From: Rheinheimera texasensis DSM 17496
Lineage (GTDB): Bacteria > Pseudomonadota > Gammaproteobacteria > Enterobacterales > Alteromonadaceae
Assembly: GCF_000711985.1 (NCBI RefSeq)
Contig: NZ_KL544007.1
Coordinates: 219,488 to 283,487, forward strand
Direction: 5' to 3'
DNA: 64,000 bases
Each line of letters starts with the position of its first letter. The stretch's first letter is position 1. The notes under the pieces are model-generated. The model was not told the DNA's origin and did no database searches. It saw only the letters and a program-made list of their open reading frames with translations. Made by a program: the position numbers and the translations under genes. This document shows positions 44,680 through 53,079 of the stretch, piece after piece.

Positions 44680-45215
44680 ACAGCGTTTTACAGCCATGGT
44701 TCAGACCGGAACAACCGGGCTGGCGCCAGTTGCTGCTGTTTAAAGCCGGCTGGCTTGGTTTAGTACTGCAGCCGATGCATAGCGCAACACTAGTGCTGTT
44801 TTTGCTGATCTGGTGGTTGTGGCAGCTCAAACCGGCGCAGCGTCTGACGGTATTCACGCTGTGGGGCTCGGGATTGCTGCTCGATACGCTGCTGCTGGCG
44901 GGCGGCGTATTTCAGTTTGATTCAGTCTGGCTGCCATTTTGGCTGGTGCTTCTGTGGGGCTGGTTCAGTCTGTTCTGGTCGCTGGTGTTTTCGCCGTTTT
45001 TACAGCGGCCACTGGCTGTAGCTTTATTCGGTTTGCTGGGTGGCCCGCTGGCGTATTGGGGCGGCGCACAACTGAGTAACAGTTTACAGATCATGACAGA
45101 GGCCTGGTTCTGGCTGATTATGGCGCCAGCCTGGGCCGCTTTGTTGTTGTGGGCACGTCACGCCGAGCTTTGGTGGTGGCAACGGCTCAAAGGAGGTCTT
45201 GATGCGCAAATCTAG
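44676..45215 (+). CDS. DUF2878-like membrane protein
   Basis: A 179-residue protein with four or five hydrophobic spans: LLLFKAGWLGLVLQPM, TLVLFLLIWWLWQL, LWGSGLLLDTLLLAGGVFQF near 63-82, PFWLVLLWGWFSLFWSL and a last one near 125-155. The GLLLDTLL-type segment and the neighbourhood suit DUF2878. It overlaps the SDR gene by 4 bases and the next gene by 14, so the three are coupled. Confidence 0.75.
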   Translation: MNSVLQPWFRPEQPGWRQLLLFKAGWLGLVLQPMHSATLVLFLLIWWLWQLKPAQRLTVFTLWGSGLLLDTLLLAGGVFQFDSVWLPFWLVLLWGWFSLFWSLVFSPFLQRPLAVALFGLLGGPLAYWGGAQLSNSLQIMTEAWFWLIMAPAWAALLLWARHAELWWWQRLKGGLDAQI

Positions 45216-45738
45216 TTTGATCGCAGCGGGCGTGCTGTTTGCTTTGTTGTCTTTACCATCGCAGGCGGACGAAGCGCCGTCCGTCACAGCCCTCAAAACC
45301 GTCGGCGAAGGCCAGTTCAGTTATTTGTTCTGGGACCTGTATCAGGCGAGGTTGGCAACCAGCGACGGCCAGTTTTTCAGCTATCAGCAGAACAAACCAC
45401 TGTTGCTGGAGCTGACCTACCAACGTGACATCAGCAAAGCCGATTTTGTCGAAGCGACTCTGGATCAATGGAAAGCACAACAAGGTAGCCTGCAGCAACG
45501 CCATCGCGACTGGGCGGCGCAATTGGATAAGCTGTGGCGCGACGTGAAAAAAGGCGACAGGCTGGCCTGCTTATTACGCGCCGATGGCTTGGTGGAGTTC
45601 AGTTTTAACGGCCAGCCACTTGGTCTGGTTGAAGATCCGGCCTTCGGGGCAGAATTTCTCGATATCTGGCTCGGAGAAAAAACCACGGCACCGAAGCTAC
45701 GCATTGCACTGCTTGGTCGAAACAAAAACGGCAGCTGA
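45202..45738 (+). CDS. chalcone-isomerase-like exported protein
   Basis: A 178-residue protein with a signal peptide (LIAAGVLFALLSLPSQA) and a fold like the Chalcone_3 family: VGEGQFSYLFWDLYQARLAT near 35-55, LLLELTYQRDISKADFVEAT near 70-90 and FLDIWLGEKTTAPKLRIALL near 150-170. AAAGGAGG lies just before the ATG. Bacterial members of this fold bind fatty acids or act on lipids; which applies is unknown. It ends the coupled SDR/DUF2878 unit. Confidence 0.82.
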   Translation: MRKSSLIAAGVLFALLSLPSQADEAPSVTALKTVGEGQFSYLFWDLYQARLATSDGQFFSYQQNKPLLLELTYQRDISKADFVEATLDQWKAQQGSLQQRHRDWAAQLDKLWRDVKKGDRLACLLRADGLVEFSFNGQPLGLVEDPAFGAEFLDIWLGEKTTAPKLRIALLGRNKNGS

Positions 45739-45755
45739 TGCTGCCGTTTTGTTTT
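45725..45755. terminator. terminator at the end of the SDR-DUF2878-CHI unit
   Basis: Eleven-base arms AAAACGGCAGC and GCTGCCGTTTT with a loop that contains the stop codon of the chalcone-isomerase-like gene, followed by GTTTT. It lies 14 bases before the convergent phosphatase stop and can act both ways. Confidence 0.85.
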
Positions 45756-45768
45756 AAGTGCATGCCTG

Positions 45769-47127
45769 TTATTTTTTCTCAATAAAATTTAGCAGCTTGC
45801 TGGCAATCGCTGTGTTGTCCTGGAAGCCGGCAAATTGCTGTGCGTCTTTGCCATAGGCCAGCACCGGCACGTCGATGGCGGTATGGGCGCCGCTGGTCCA
45901 GCCGGTGTTAGAGTATTTATCAATGAGCTTTTTCGCTTGCTTCGCTAAAGGCTCGAGTAAATCTGCTTCAGCTTCCAGCACATCCACTTCTTTGCTCCAG
46001 TCTTTGTTTGCATAAACCGGCGCCAATTGGTTGATTTGCTGGCTCAGCGCCTGCCATTCGATATCAGTTAACTTTAAACCGGTTTGCGCCAGCCAGACTT
46101 GTTGTTGCTCGGCCGTTTTGGCTTTGACCAGTGATTTGGCCAGTACCGGGCCCGTTTGTTTCACTGCTTTAATTACATCCCGGTTCCAGGCGTAAATGCC
46201 GTTAGCGCCGAGTGACAGCCCGCCGGTTTCGTGGTCGGCGGTGATCACTAACAAGGTATCCGGATTGGCGTCAACAAAGGCTTTGGCTGCTTTGATGGCA
46301 TTGCCAAAATCATGCATTTCTGCCATCGCACAGGCGACATCGTTGGCATGACCGCACCAGTCAATCTGACTGCCTTCGATCATCACGACAAAGCCTTTTT
46401 CTGAACTGCTGAGCAACTTCAGCGCTTTTTCCGTCATCTGTACCAGCGGCTGTTGCACCGGATTGTCCAGTGTACTTGGGAAACCTACCGGGGCTAATAA
46501 AGCCAGCGCAGGCAAGGCTTTGATGTTGTTAAAGTCCTGCCAGCTGTTGGCATATTGATAACCGGCCTGTTTGAACTGTTTGGCCAGGTTGCGATCTTTA
46601 CGCTCAAAATAGCTGGCCCCGCCACCAAACATTAAATCTGCGACAAATTTGCCATCGACTTTATTGTCAAAATAATCGTTGGCAATTTCGTCATAGGCTT
46701 TGCGGGTTTTGTTGTGGGCAATAAATGCTGCCGGCGTGGCGTGGTTGATTTGCGCCGTGGCGACAACGCCGGTTAATTTGCCTTGGTGTTTGGCAATTTC
46801 CAGCATAGTGGTGAGTTTGTTGTGGTCGTGGTCGACGGAAATGGCGCCGTTGTAGCTCTTGTGACGGGTCGACAACGCGGTCGCGCCAGCGGCAGAATCG
46901 GTGACAATTGTATCGTCATCCGGATAAGTGGTGGCGACACCGACCCACAGCTCGTCAAAAATGGTTGCTTCCACTGCTTTGGTCGCCGGGTCATCCATGT
47001 AATAGCGATAGGCAGACAAATACGCCGGGCCCATGCCGTCGCCAATCATATAAATGATGTTTTTCGGAGCAGCCATTGCAGAAGCAGGCAACAGAGCGGC
47101 CAGCACCGCCAGTGAAGTTTTTGTCAT
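45769..47127 (-). CDS. exported alkaline phosphatase (PhoA family)
   Basis: A 452-residue periplasmic enzyme. A signal peptide (SLAVLAALLPASAMAA) is followed by IIYMIGDGMGPAYLS near 25 (zinc/Mg Asp), the catalytic Ser in IVTDSAAGATALS near 76, IEGSQIDWCGHANDVACA near 252-268 and ADHETGGLSLG near 296, which carry the other metal ligands. The Cys pair around 260-265 may form a disulfide. No pho box is evident in the 382 bases upstream. Confidence 0.94.
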   Translation of the reverse strand: MTKTSLAVLAALLPASAMAAPKNIIYMIGDGMGPAYLSAYRYYMDDPATKAVEATIFDELWVGVATTYPDDDTIVTDSAAGATALSTRHKSYNGAISVDHDHNKLTTMLEIAKHQGKLTGVVATAQINHATPAAFIAHNKTRKAYDEIANDYFDNKVDGKFVADLMFGGGASYFERKDRNLAKQFKQAGYQYANSWQDFNNIKALPALALLAPVGFPSTLDNPVQQPLVQMTEKALKLLSSSEKGFVVMIEGSQIDWCGHANDVACAMAEMHDFGNAIKAAKAFVDANPDTLLVITADHETGGLSLGANGIYAWNRDVIKAVKQTGPVLAKSLVKAKTAEQQQVWLAQTGLKLTDIEWQALSQQINQLAPVYANKDWSKEVDVLEAEADLLEPLAKQAKKLIDKYSNTGWTSGAHTAIDVPVLAYGKDAQQFAGFQDNTAIASKLLNFIEKK

Positions 47128-47509
47128 ATCAGTCCGCCAGAAGTTGGGAGATTCATATCAGCAATTGCTGAAGCTTCGCTATTGTAGGGGCGCAGCACAG
47201 GTTCAGACAACAACTGCGATTAGTGTGAGTCTGGCTGCGGCAGATGACAAATTCATGACCCGCAAGAACTTTATCGCTGCTCTTGCGTGCGGCAAGGCTC
47301 TGACATATTGTGCTATGACAAAAATATTTGCTGCAGTGCAACTTTGCAGGCGGACGCTGGGTCGAATCAAGGCCGGTTCCTGCAAATGGTCCAACAGTCA
47401 AGTGGCGCAATCGTTTGCAAAAGCGGCAATAGAGGTGCTCAGCGCGCACTGAGCAGTGGTAGCAGTGTACTGCAGCATATTGCAGTGTCTTCACAGGGTC
47501 TGACGTCGT
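47128..47509. other. intergenic stretch between divergent phosphatase and slp genes
   Basis: 382 bases. I see a short palindrome CTCAG..CTGAG near 47438-47453 and ACTGCA..TGCAGT near 47468-47485, and no gene: frames of 100 to 130 codons cross it on both strands but have no ribosome site, no recognisable motif and odd Cys-rich composition. The promoters of both flanking genes must lie here. Confidence 0.5.
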
Positions 47510-48103
47510 ATGAAACTAATCCCGATCCTTTTCAGTTCATTATTGGTGCTGGGGGGCTGTGCCAGTTACCCGGAACCCGTGCGGGTAGCCGATGAAACCA
47601 CGCTGGTCAGTTTTCCGGCCACAGTCAAAGCAGGCCTGACCCAGGGCCCGGCACGCTGGAGCGGTGTGATTGCCAAAGTGCAAAATAATAGCCAGAACAC
47701 CCGGCTTGAGATTGTTTATTTCCCCAGCGGTTCGCATGGCCGGCCGCAGACTGATAAAGATACCGAAGGCCGGTTTGTCGCTTATGCCAAAGGCTTTTTG
47801 GACCCGGTGGTGTATCAACCCGGCAAGCAAGTTACAGTCCTTGGTCAGCTTAGTCCTTTTGAAGCCGGTAAAGTTGACCAGTTTCAATATAGTTACCCGG
47901 TGATCCAGGCGTCAGCGGTGTATTTATGGCCAAAACAACAGGAAACTACCCGGGTAGAAGTTGAACCCTGGCCGTTGTGGCGTGGACCTTATCCGTATTG
48001 GGGTTATGGCCCCGGCATGCGGATCAGAACAACAATTCCAACAGGTGCAACTCCAACACAAGGCCCGGCAGATGTACAACAGCCCAGTTCGCAACAGCGT
48101 TAA
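47510..48103 (+). CDS. Slp-family outer-membrane lipoprotein (YeaY-like)
   Basis: A 197-residue lipoprotein with signal MKLIPILFSSLLVLGGCASY (Cys 17 as lipid site). The Slp fold is seen in ARWSGVIAKVQNNSQNTRLE near 48-67, GRFVAYAKGFLDPVVYQPGK near 87-106 and VTVLGQLSPFEAGKVDQFQY. The C-terminal tail is Trp/Pro/Tyr-rich (WPLWRGPYPYWGYGPG) and then Thr/Gln-rich. Slp proteins are starvation- or stationary-phase outer-membrane lipoproteins; yeaY lies in the same position between tsaB and fadD in E. coli. It overlaps the methyltransferase start by 32 bases. Confidence 0.88.
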   Translation: MKLIPILFSSLLVLGGCASYPEPVRVADETTLVSFPATVKAGLTQGPARWSGVIAKVQNNSQNTRLEIVYFPSGSHGRPQTDKDTEGRFVAYAKGFLDPVVYQPGKQVTVLGQLSPFEAGKVDQFQYSYPVIQASAVYLWPKQQETTRVEVEPWPLWRGPYPYWGYGPGMRIRTTIPTGATPTQGPADVQQPSSQQR

Positions 48104-48926
48104 ATCAGTTTTATTTGTGTTGTGCTGCGCGGTTGCGCAGGCCCAAGCGGCAGTGCCGGCTGGCTTACAGCAGTGGATTGATGCGCCACAACGCAGTGCA
48201 GAGAACAAAGCCCGGGATCAATACCGTCATCCGGCGGAAACTCTGGGTTTTTTTGGTCTGCAGCCAGAGATGAAAGTGTTGGAAATATGGCCGGCGCGTG
48301 GCTGGTATACCGAAATTCTGGCGCCGTATCTCAAAGAGCGCGGCGAACTGACCATTGCCAATTTCCGTCGTAACGATGGCACGCTGGAAGATGATAAGAA
48401 AATCTTCTGGGCCAAGCTTTCCGCGCGGCTTGACGCGGACATCCGCAAAAAACCGCAGCATTTTGGCACAGTGAAATCACTGGAGTTTGACCCGCCGGCG
48501 ATGATGCAGCTGGGGCAGGTCAATTATTACGACATGGTGCTGAGTTTTCGCAATTCGCACGTCTGGAATGAAGCAGGTTATCTGCTCGATGTGTACCGTG
48601 CTTTGTTTGATGCATTAAAACCCGGCGGTACTTTGGGCTTGGTTGAACATCGTTCCAGCCGGCTGTCTGAGATCTCCAGCCGGGCTGGTGAGGGGTATCT
48701 CGATGAATATTATGTGATTTCGGTTGCGCAACAGGCTGGCTTCGTACTGGCCGAGCGGTCTGAAATCAACGCTAATCCGCTGGATACCAAAAACTACCCG
48801 AAAGGGGTTTATGCACTGCCACCGACGCTGGCGATGGGCGAACAAGACAAAGCGCGTTATCTGGCAATAGGCGAAAGCGACCGCATGACGCTGCGTTTTG
48901 TTAAACCTGTACCTGCAGCACAGTGA
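48072..48926 (+). CDS. exported methyltransferase-like protein (COG4798-type)
   Basis: A 284-residue protein. A signal peptide (VKSVLFVLCCAVAQAQA) is followed by a class I methyltransferase-like fold. The position of the SAM glycine loop reads VLEIWPARGWYTEIL near 66-80, in place of the usual E-x-G-x-G-x-G, as in a group of predicted exported methyltransferases. YYDMVLSFRNSHVWNEAG near 152 and LKPGGTLGLVEHR near 187 are further blocks. An export signal is hard to reconcile with use of cytoplasmic SAM, so binding of another ligand is possible. The start at 48072 is inside slp, 32 bases before its stop. Confidence 0.8.
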   Translation: MYNSPVRNSVKSVLFVLCCAVAQAQAAVPAGLQQWIDAPQRSAENKARDQYRHPAETLGFFGLQPEMKVLEIWPARGWYTEILAPYLKERGELTIANFRRNDGTLEDDKKIFWAKLSARLDADIRKKPQHFGTVKSLEFDPPAMMQLGQVNYYDMVLSFRNSHVWNEAGYLLDVYRALFDALKPGGTLGLVEHRSSRLSEISSRAGEGYLDEYYVISVAQQAGFVLAERSEINANPLDTKNYPKGVYALPPTLAMGEQDKARYLAIGESDRMTLRFVKPVPAAQ

Positions 48927-48932
48927 CACAAA

Positions 48933-49808
48933 TTGGCTTTGACCGCGCCTGTTGCTGTTGAATTTAAGCTGCCATCCGGCCTGACGTTGGCTGGATGGCG
49001 CGCTGCCCCTCAGTTGGAGTTACCTTCGCAACCGGTGTTGTGCCTACACGGCTGGCTTGACAATGCCAATTCGTTTTTGCCGCTTGCTAGCGCCTTGCCA
49101 GAACTGCCACTGTTAGCGCTGGATTTGGCCGGGCATGGCCACAGCAGCCACCGCAGTGCCGACGCCCATTATTATCTTTTTGATTATGTTGCAGATATTG
49201 CGACTTTATGTCGGCAGCAAGGCTGGCAGCAGCTCATTATCATCGGCCACTCTATGGGCGGCATGATTGCGACTGTATTGGCGGCGAGTTTTCCGGAGCT
49301 GGTCAGCAAGCTGGTGCTGGTTGATAGTTTAGGCCTGATGACCACAACGCCGGCCGAGACAGCGATACAGCTGCGCAAAGCCGTCATTTCCCGTCTGCAA
49401 AGTCATCAAAAGCAAAAGCCGCAATACGCCACGCAGGCTGAGGCTGCAACTGCGCGGCAGCAACAAAGTGATTTTGACCTTGCTACGGCCATGCTGCTGA
49501 CTGAGCGTGGCTGTGAACCGACTGCGGCCGGCTTTAGCTGGCGTGCCGATGTGAAATTACGCGAAGTGTCGGCATTTCGTATGTCTGACGCACAGGCGCG
49601 GGCGGTGATCCGCAATCTGCAATGTCCGGTACTGGCATTGATGTCAGCGCAAAGCCCCAGCGAGATCCTCCATGCAACTCAGCAATTTCAGGTCGATTAT
49701 CCGCAGCTTAAGCTGGTGCAGTGCCCGGGTGGTCATCATTTGCATATGACAGATGCTGTTTTTTGCGCCAATGAAATTCGTCGGTTTGTGTCAGCACAGC
49801 TGGTATAA
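48933..49808 (+). CDS. alpha/beta hydrolase
   Basis: A 291-residue cytoplasmic hydrolase. CLHGWLDNANSFLPL near 37 is the oxyanion loop, the nucleophile Ser is in IIIGHSMGGMIATVL near 106, the Asp position is in LVDSLGLM or near 233, and the His in PGGHHLHMTDA near 268. The start is a TTG at 48933 (or 48939); there is no ATG near and no strong ribosome site. Related enzymes are esterases or epoxide-hydrolase-like; the substrate is unknown. Confidence 0.8.
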   Translation: MALTAPVAVEFKLPSGLTLAGWRAAPQLELPSQPVLCLHGWLDNANSFLPLASALPELPLLALDLAGHGHSSHRSADAHYYLFDYVADIATLCRQQGWQQLIIIGHSMGGMIATVLAASFPELVSKLVLVDSLGLMTTTPAETAIQLRKAVISRLQSHQKQKPQYATQAEAATARQQQSDFDLATAMLLTERGCEPTAAGFSWRADVKLREVSAFRMSDAQARAVIRNLQCPVLALMSAQSPSEILHATQQFQVDYPQLKLVQCPGGHHLHMTDAVFCANEIRRFVSAQLV

Positions 49809-50005
49809 ATCGATATATTGACTGTGTAGATTGTCGACAATGCACGGACTGCGGGCGCATTGTATATCAGAAAAAATTGTGGGATGATTGAGGATTAGAG
49901 TAAAAACTCAGAAGTCGCTGCCGGATGTAAATATGCTGCTGTTTATTTGCATAACGCGGTGAACGTACCTATAAAAACAAATAGAAAAATGACGAGGAGA
50001 CGAAG

Positions 50006-51658
50006 GTGGAGAAAGTCTGGTTAAAGCGTTACCCGCCTGGCGTACCGGCAGAAATCAATGCCGATCACTACAGTTCGTTAGTGGATATCTTTGAACAATC
50101 CATTGCCACTTATGCCGACCGTATTGCTTATATCAATATGGGCAAATCTATCACCTATCGGGAGCTGGACCAGCACAGTCAGGCTTTCGCTGCTTATCTG
50201 CAAAAACTGGGGCTGAAAAAAGGCGATGCGGTCGCCATTATGATGCCAAACCTGCTGCAATACCCGGTGGCGTTATTAGGGGTTTTGCGTGCCGGTTGTA
50301 CCGTTGTCAACGTCAATCCACTTTATACACCGCGGGAATTGCAGCATCAGCTCAATGACTCGCAGGCCAAAGCCATTGTTATTGTAGAAAACTTTGCCCA
50401 CACGCTGGCTGAAGTGCGCGCCAATGTGAAGCTTGACCACATTATTTTGACCAAAATGGGCGATATGCTGGGCCTGCTCAAAGGCAGCATCGTCAATTTT
50501 GTTGTTAAACACGTCAAAAAAATGATCCCAGCTTATCAGCTGCCCGGCGCTATCCATTACAAGCAACTGATGGCGGACGCACAGGGGCTGGCATATCACA
50601 AACCTGAAGTAGTAGGTGAAGACCTGGCGTTTCTGCAATACACCGGCGGTACCACCGGCGTGTCCAAAGGCGCCATGCTGACCCATCGCAATATGGTGGC
50701 GAACCTGGAACAGGTGGCCGGTTGTATCGGGCCTATTTTAAATCCCGGCAAAGAGTTTATTGTCACCGCGCTGCCGCTGTATCACATCTTTGCGCTGACC
50801 GCGAACTGCCTGACATTTATGAAGTATGGCGGTACTAATCTGCTCATCACCAACCCACGTGACATGCCCAATTTTGTCAAAGAATTGGGTAAATATCCGT
50901 TCACGGCTATTACCGGCGTCAACACGTTATTTAACGGTTTGCTGAACTGTCCGGGTTTTGCTGAGCTTGATTTCAGCAAGCTTAAATTGTCATTAGGCGG
51001 TGGCATGGCGGTGCAAAAACCGGTGGCTGAGCGCTGGCAGAAAGTCACCAAAACTCGCTTGGTTGAAGGCTATGGTTTAACCGAATGCGCACCGCTGGTG
51101 ACTGTCAGCCCCTTTGATTTGGATGGCTTTAACGGCAGTATCGGTTTGCCGGCCCCGTCTACTCACATCAAATTAATTGATGATAACGGGGCTGAAGTGG
51201 CGCCGGGCGAAGCCGGTGAAATGCTGGTGCAAGGGCCGCAGGTGATGCGTGGTTATCTGAACCGGCCCGATGAAACCGACAAAGTACTGAAAGACGGCTG
51301 GCTCTATACCGGTGACATCGCGCGGATGGACGAGCAGGGCTTCTTCTATATCGTCGACCGGAAAAAGGACATGATCCTGGTATCGGGCTTTAACGTCTAT
51401 CCAAACGAAATCGAAGAAGTCGTGGCGATGAACGACAAAGTGCTGGAAGTGGCCGCTGTTGGCGTGCCCAACGAAGCCACCGGCGAAGCAGTGAAAATTT
51501 TTGTCGTGAAAAAAGACCAAAGTTTGACCGATCAGGAACTGATCGCTCACTGCAAAGAACGTTTAACAGGTTATAAAGTACCGAAGCTGGTAGAATTCCG
51601 CACAGAGTTGCCCAAAACCAACGTGGGTAAAATCTTGCGCCGGGAATTAAAAGGCTGA
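50006..51658 (+). CDS. fadD: long-chain fatty acid-CoA ligase FadD
   Basis: A 550-residue AMP-forming ligase of the fatty-acyl-CoA synthetase family. AMP-binding motifs are [20 protein letters not shown] near 211 (P-loop), [11 protein letters not shown] near 352, [20 protein letters not shown] near 430 and [17 protein letters not shown] near 453, with the catalytic Lys in [11 protein letters not shown] near the C terminus. It starts with GTG at 50006 after GAGGAGACGAAG. fadD followed by rnd is the same order as in E. coli. Stretch 49809-50005 upstream holds no FadR-type site that I could identify. Confidence 0.95.
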   Translation: MEKVWLKRYPPGVPAEINADHYSSLVDIFEQSIATYADRIAYINMGKSITYRELDQHSQAFAAYLQKLGLKKGDAVAIMMPNLLQYPVALLGVLRAGCTVVNVNPLYTPRELQHQLNDSQAKAIVIVENFAHTLAEVRANVKLDHIILTKMGDMLGLLKGSIVNFVVKHVKKMIPAYQLPGAIHYKQLMADAQGLAYHKPEVVGEDLAFLQYTGGTTGVSKGAMLTHRNMVANLEQVAGCIGPILNPGKEFIVTALPLYHIFALTANCLTFMKYGGTNLLITNPRDMPNFVKELGKYPFTAITGVNTLFNGLLNCPGFAELDFSKLKLSLGGGMAVQKPVAERWQKVTKTRLVEGYGLTECAPLVTVSPFDLDGFNGSIGLPAPSTHIKLIDDNGAEVAPGEAGEMLVQGPQVMRGYLNRPDETDKVLKDGWLYTGDIARMDEQGFFYIVDRKKDMILVSGFNVYPNEIEEVVAMNDKVLEVAAVGVPNEATGEAVKIFVVKKDQSLTDQELIAHCKERLTGYKVPKLVEFRTELPKTNVGKILRRELKG

Positions 51659-51674
51659 TCATCAGCCGAAAAAG

Positions 51675-51699
51675 ACCGCCGTCAGGCGGTTTTTTTTTG
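51675..51699 (+). terminator. Rho-independent terminator of fadD
   Basis: Arms ACCGCC and GGCGGT with a GTCA loop and nine T following. Confidence 0.88.
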
Positions 51700-51769
51700 C
51701 AACAATGCATGCGTTTCTGTATTGATGACGTGCTGTCGATGATGCGCTGCTGTATAGAAGGATTAAACC

Positions 51770-52915
51770 ATGAATTATCAAATGCTGACTGAGGATGCTG
51801 CGCTCGCGGCTTATTGCAGCAAAGCAGCGCAAGCCCCTTATCTGGCGCTTGATACTGAGTTTATCCGCACCAATACCTTATTGCCGAAACTCGGCCTTAT
51901 CCAGCTCAACGACGGCAACAGTGTCGTGTTGGTTGACCCTTTATGCATCAAAGACTGGCAGCCACTGATTGTGTTGTTAGCCAATCCGGCGGTGCTGAAG
52001 CTGGTGCATTCCTGTACTGAAGATTTAGAAGCGCTGGCTTCGGTCGGCATTGAACAAATCACGCCGCTGTTGGATACACAGCTTGCAGCGGAAATCATCG
52101 GCTGGGGCGGCAGTATGGGTTATGCCCGGCTGGTTGAGCAGATGCTGGGCGTCGTGGTCGACAAAACCGAATCCCGCACTGACTGGCTGGCCCGGCCATT
52201 GGCTGAGACGCAGTTACAGTACGCTGCCAACGATGTGGTGTATTTACTGCAGCTCACGCCGGCCTTATTAGCCGCGTTACCCAGTGCGCGCGCCCGTGAC
52301 ATTCTGCTGGCAGAAGGCCGTTCGCTCATCGAACGGCGTCAACGCGAGATGCCGCCGACACTAAAATATCTGGAATTAAAAAACAGCTGGCAGTTTGGCC
52401 CGCGTGAGTTGGCGATACTTCGCACTTTCTGCGCCTGGCGCAGTCAGTATGCCGTTGAGAAAGATTTAGCCTTATCGCTGGTGATAAAAGACGCGGTGTT
52501 ATACGAGCTGGCACGGCGTAAGCCACAAAGCATGGAAACATTAAGCCAGATTGAAGGTATGCAGGGCAGGGAATTGCGCCGCCACGGCCAGCTCTGGTTG
52601 CAGTTTATCCGCGAAGCCAAAGCGCTGGCGCCGGTTGAGCTGCCACAGACTTTTTATCATCTGGACATTTTCCCCGGCTACAAGCAAGTGCAGCAGCAAC
52701 TCAGTGACGCGATAAAGGCCGCAGCGGTTGCTGCCGGTATCCCGGCGGAAATTTTGTCGGTGAAACGCCAGCTCAATGAATATCTGAACTGGTGCTGGCG
52801 CGTCACTGAAGAAGAGCGTCAACTATTGCCGCTGCCGGAATTTTTAGGTGGCTGGCGACGCGAGATTTTATTGCCTTATTTGCCGGTGCCGCCGCAAGTA
52901 CAGGCACTGATTTAA
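51770..52915 (+). CDS. rnd: ribonuclease D
   Basis: A 381-residue 3' to 5' exoribonuclease of the DEDDy group that trims tRNA precursors. The DEDD residues are in LALDTEFIRTNT near 28, VHSCTEDLEALA near 82 and the Tyr and Asp in YAANDVVYLLQ near 145. An HRDC domain follows from about 205 (REMPPTLKYLELKNSWQFG...). It starts at the ATG with GAAGGATTAAACC upstream and lies after the fadD terminator. Confidence 0.95.
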   Translation: MNYQMLTEDAALAAYCSKAAQAPYLALDTEFIRTNTLLPKLGLIQLNDGNSVVLVDPLCIKDWQPLIVLLANPAVLKLVHSCTEDLEALASVGIEQITPLLDTQLAAEIIGWGGSMGYARLVEQMLGVVVDKTESRTDWLARPLAETQLQYAANDVVYLLQLTPALLAALPSARARDILLAEGRSLIERRQREMPPTLKYLELKNSWQFGPRELAILRTFCAWRSQYAVEKDLALSLVIKDAVLYELARRKPQSMETLSQIEGMQGRELRRHGQLWLQFIREAKALAPVELPQTFYHLDIFPGYKQVQQQLSDAIKAAAVAAGIPAEILSVKRQLNEYLNWCWRVTEEERQLLPLPEFLGGWRREILLPYLPVPPQVQALI

Positions 52916-52931
52916 CATAGGTTGATCCGGC

Positions 52932-52965
52932 TAAAAAGCGCTGCGTATACGCGGCGTTTTTTATT
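52932..52965 (+). terminator. probable terminator of rnd
   Basis: An imperfect hairpin around the self-complementary GCGTATACGC, flanked by AAAAAGCGCT and GGCGTTTTTTATTTT. The terminal mismatches make it weaker than the others. Confidence 0.6.
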
Positions 52966-53079
52966 TTGGTTCAGCGCATTTTTTCGACTAAACCCTTCAT
53001 TTAATTGCATTCATTTTATTGATCTCTGGATGTTTGTCGCTGCGTATGCAGTCTGGTTTTCACAATAGAGGATCAGAAC

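Noticed and set aside
47153-47494. A 113-codon minus-strand frame in the phosphatase-slp spacer, rich in Cys and His.
   Set aside because: No ribosome site, no recognisable family and overlap with a competing plus-strand frame of similar length. The composition looks like non-coding DNA read by chance.
49809-50005. A FadR or PsrA operator upstream of fadD.
   Set aside because: No convincing match to the consensus was seen, only a short GAGTAAAAACTC symmetry.
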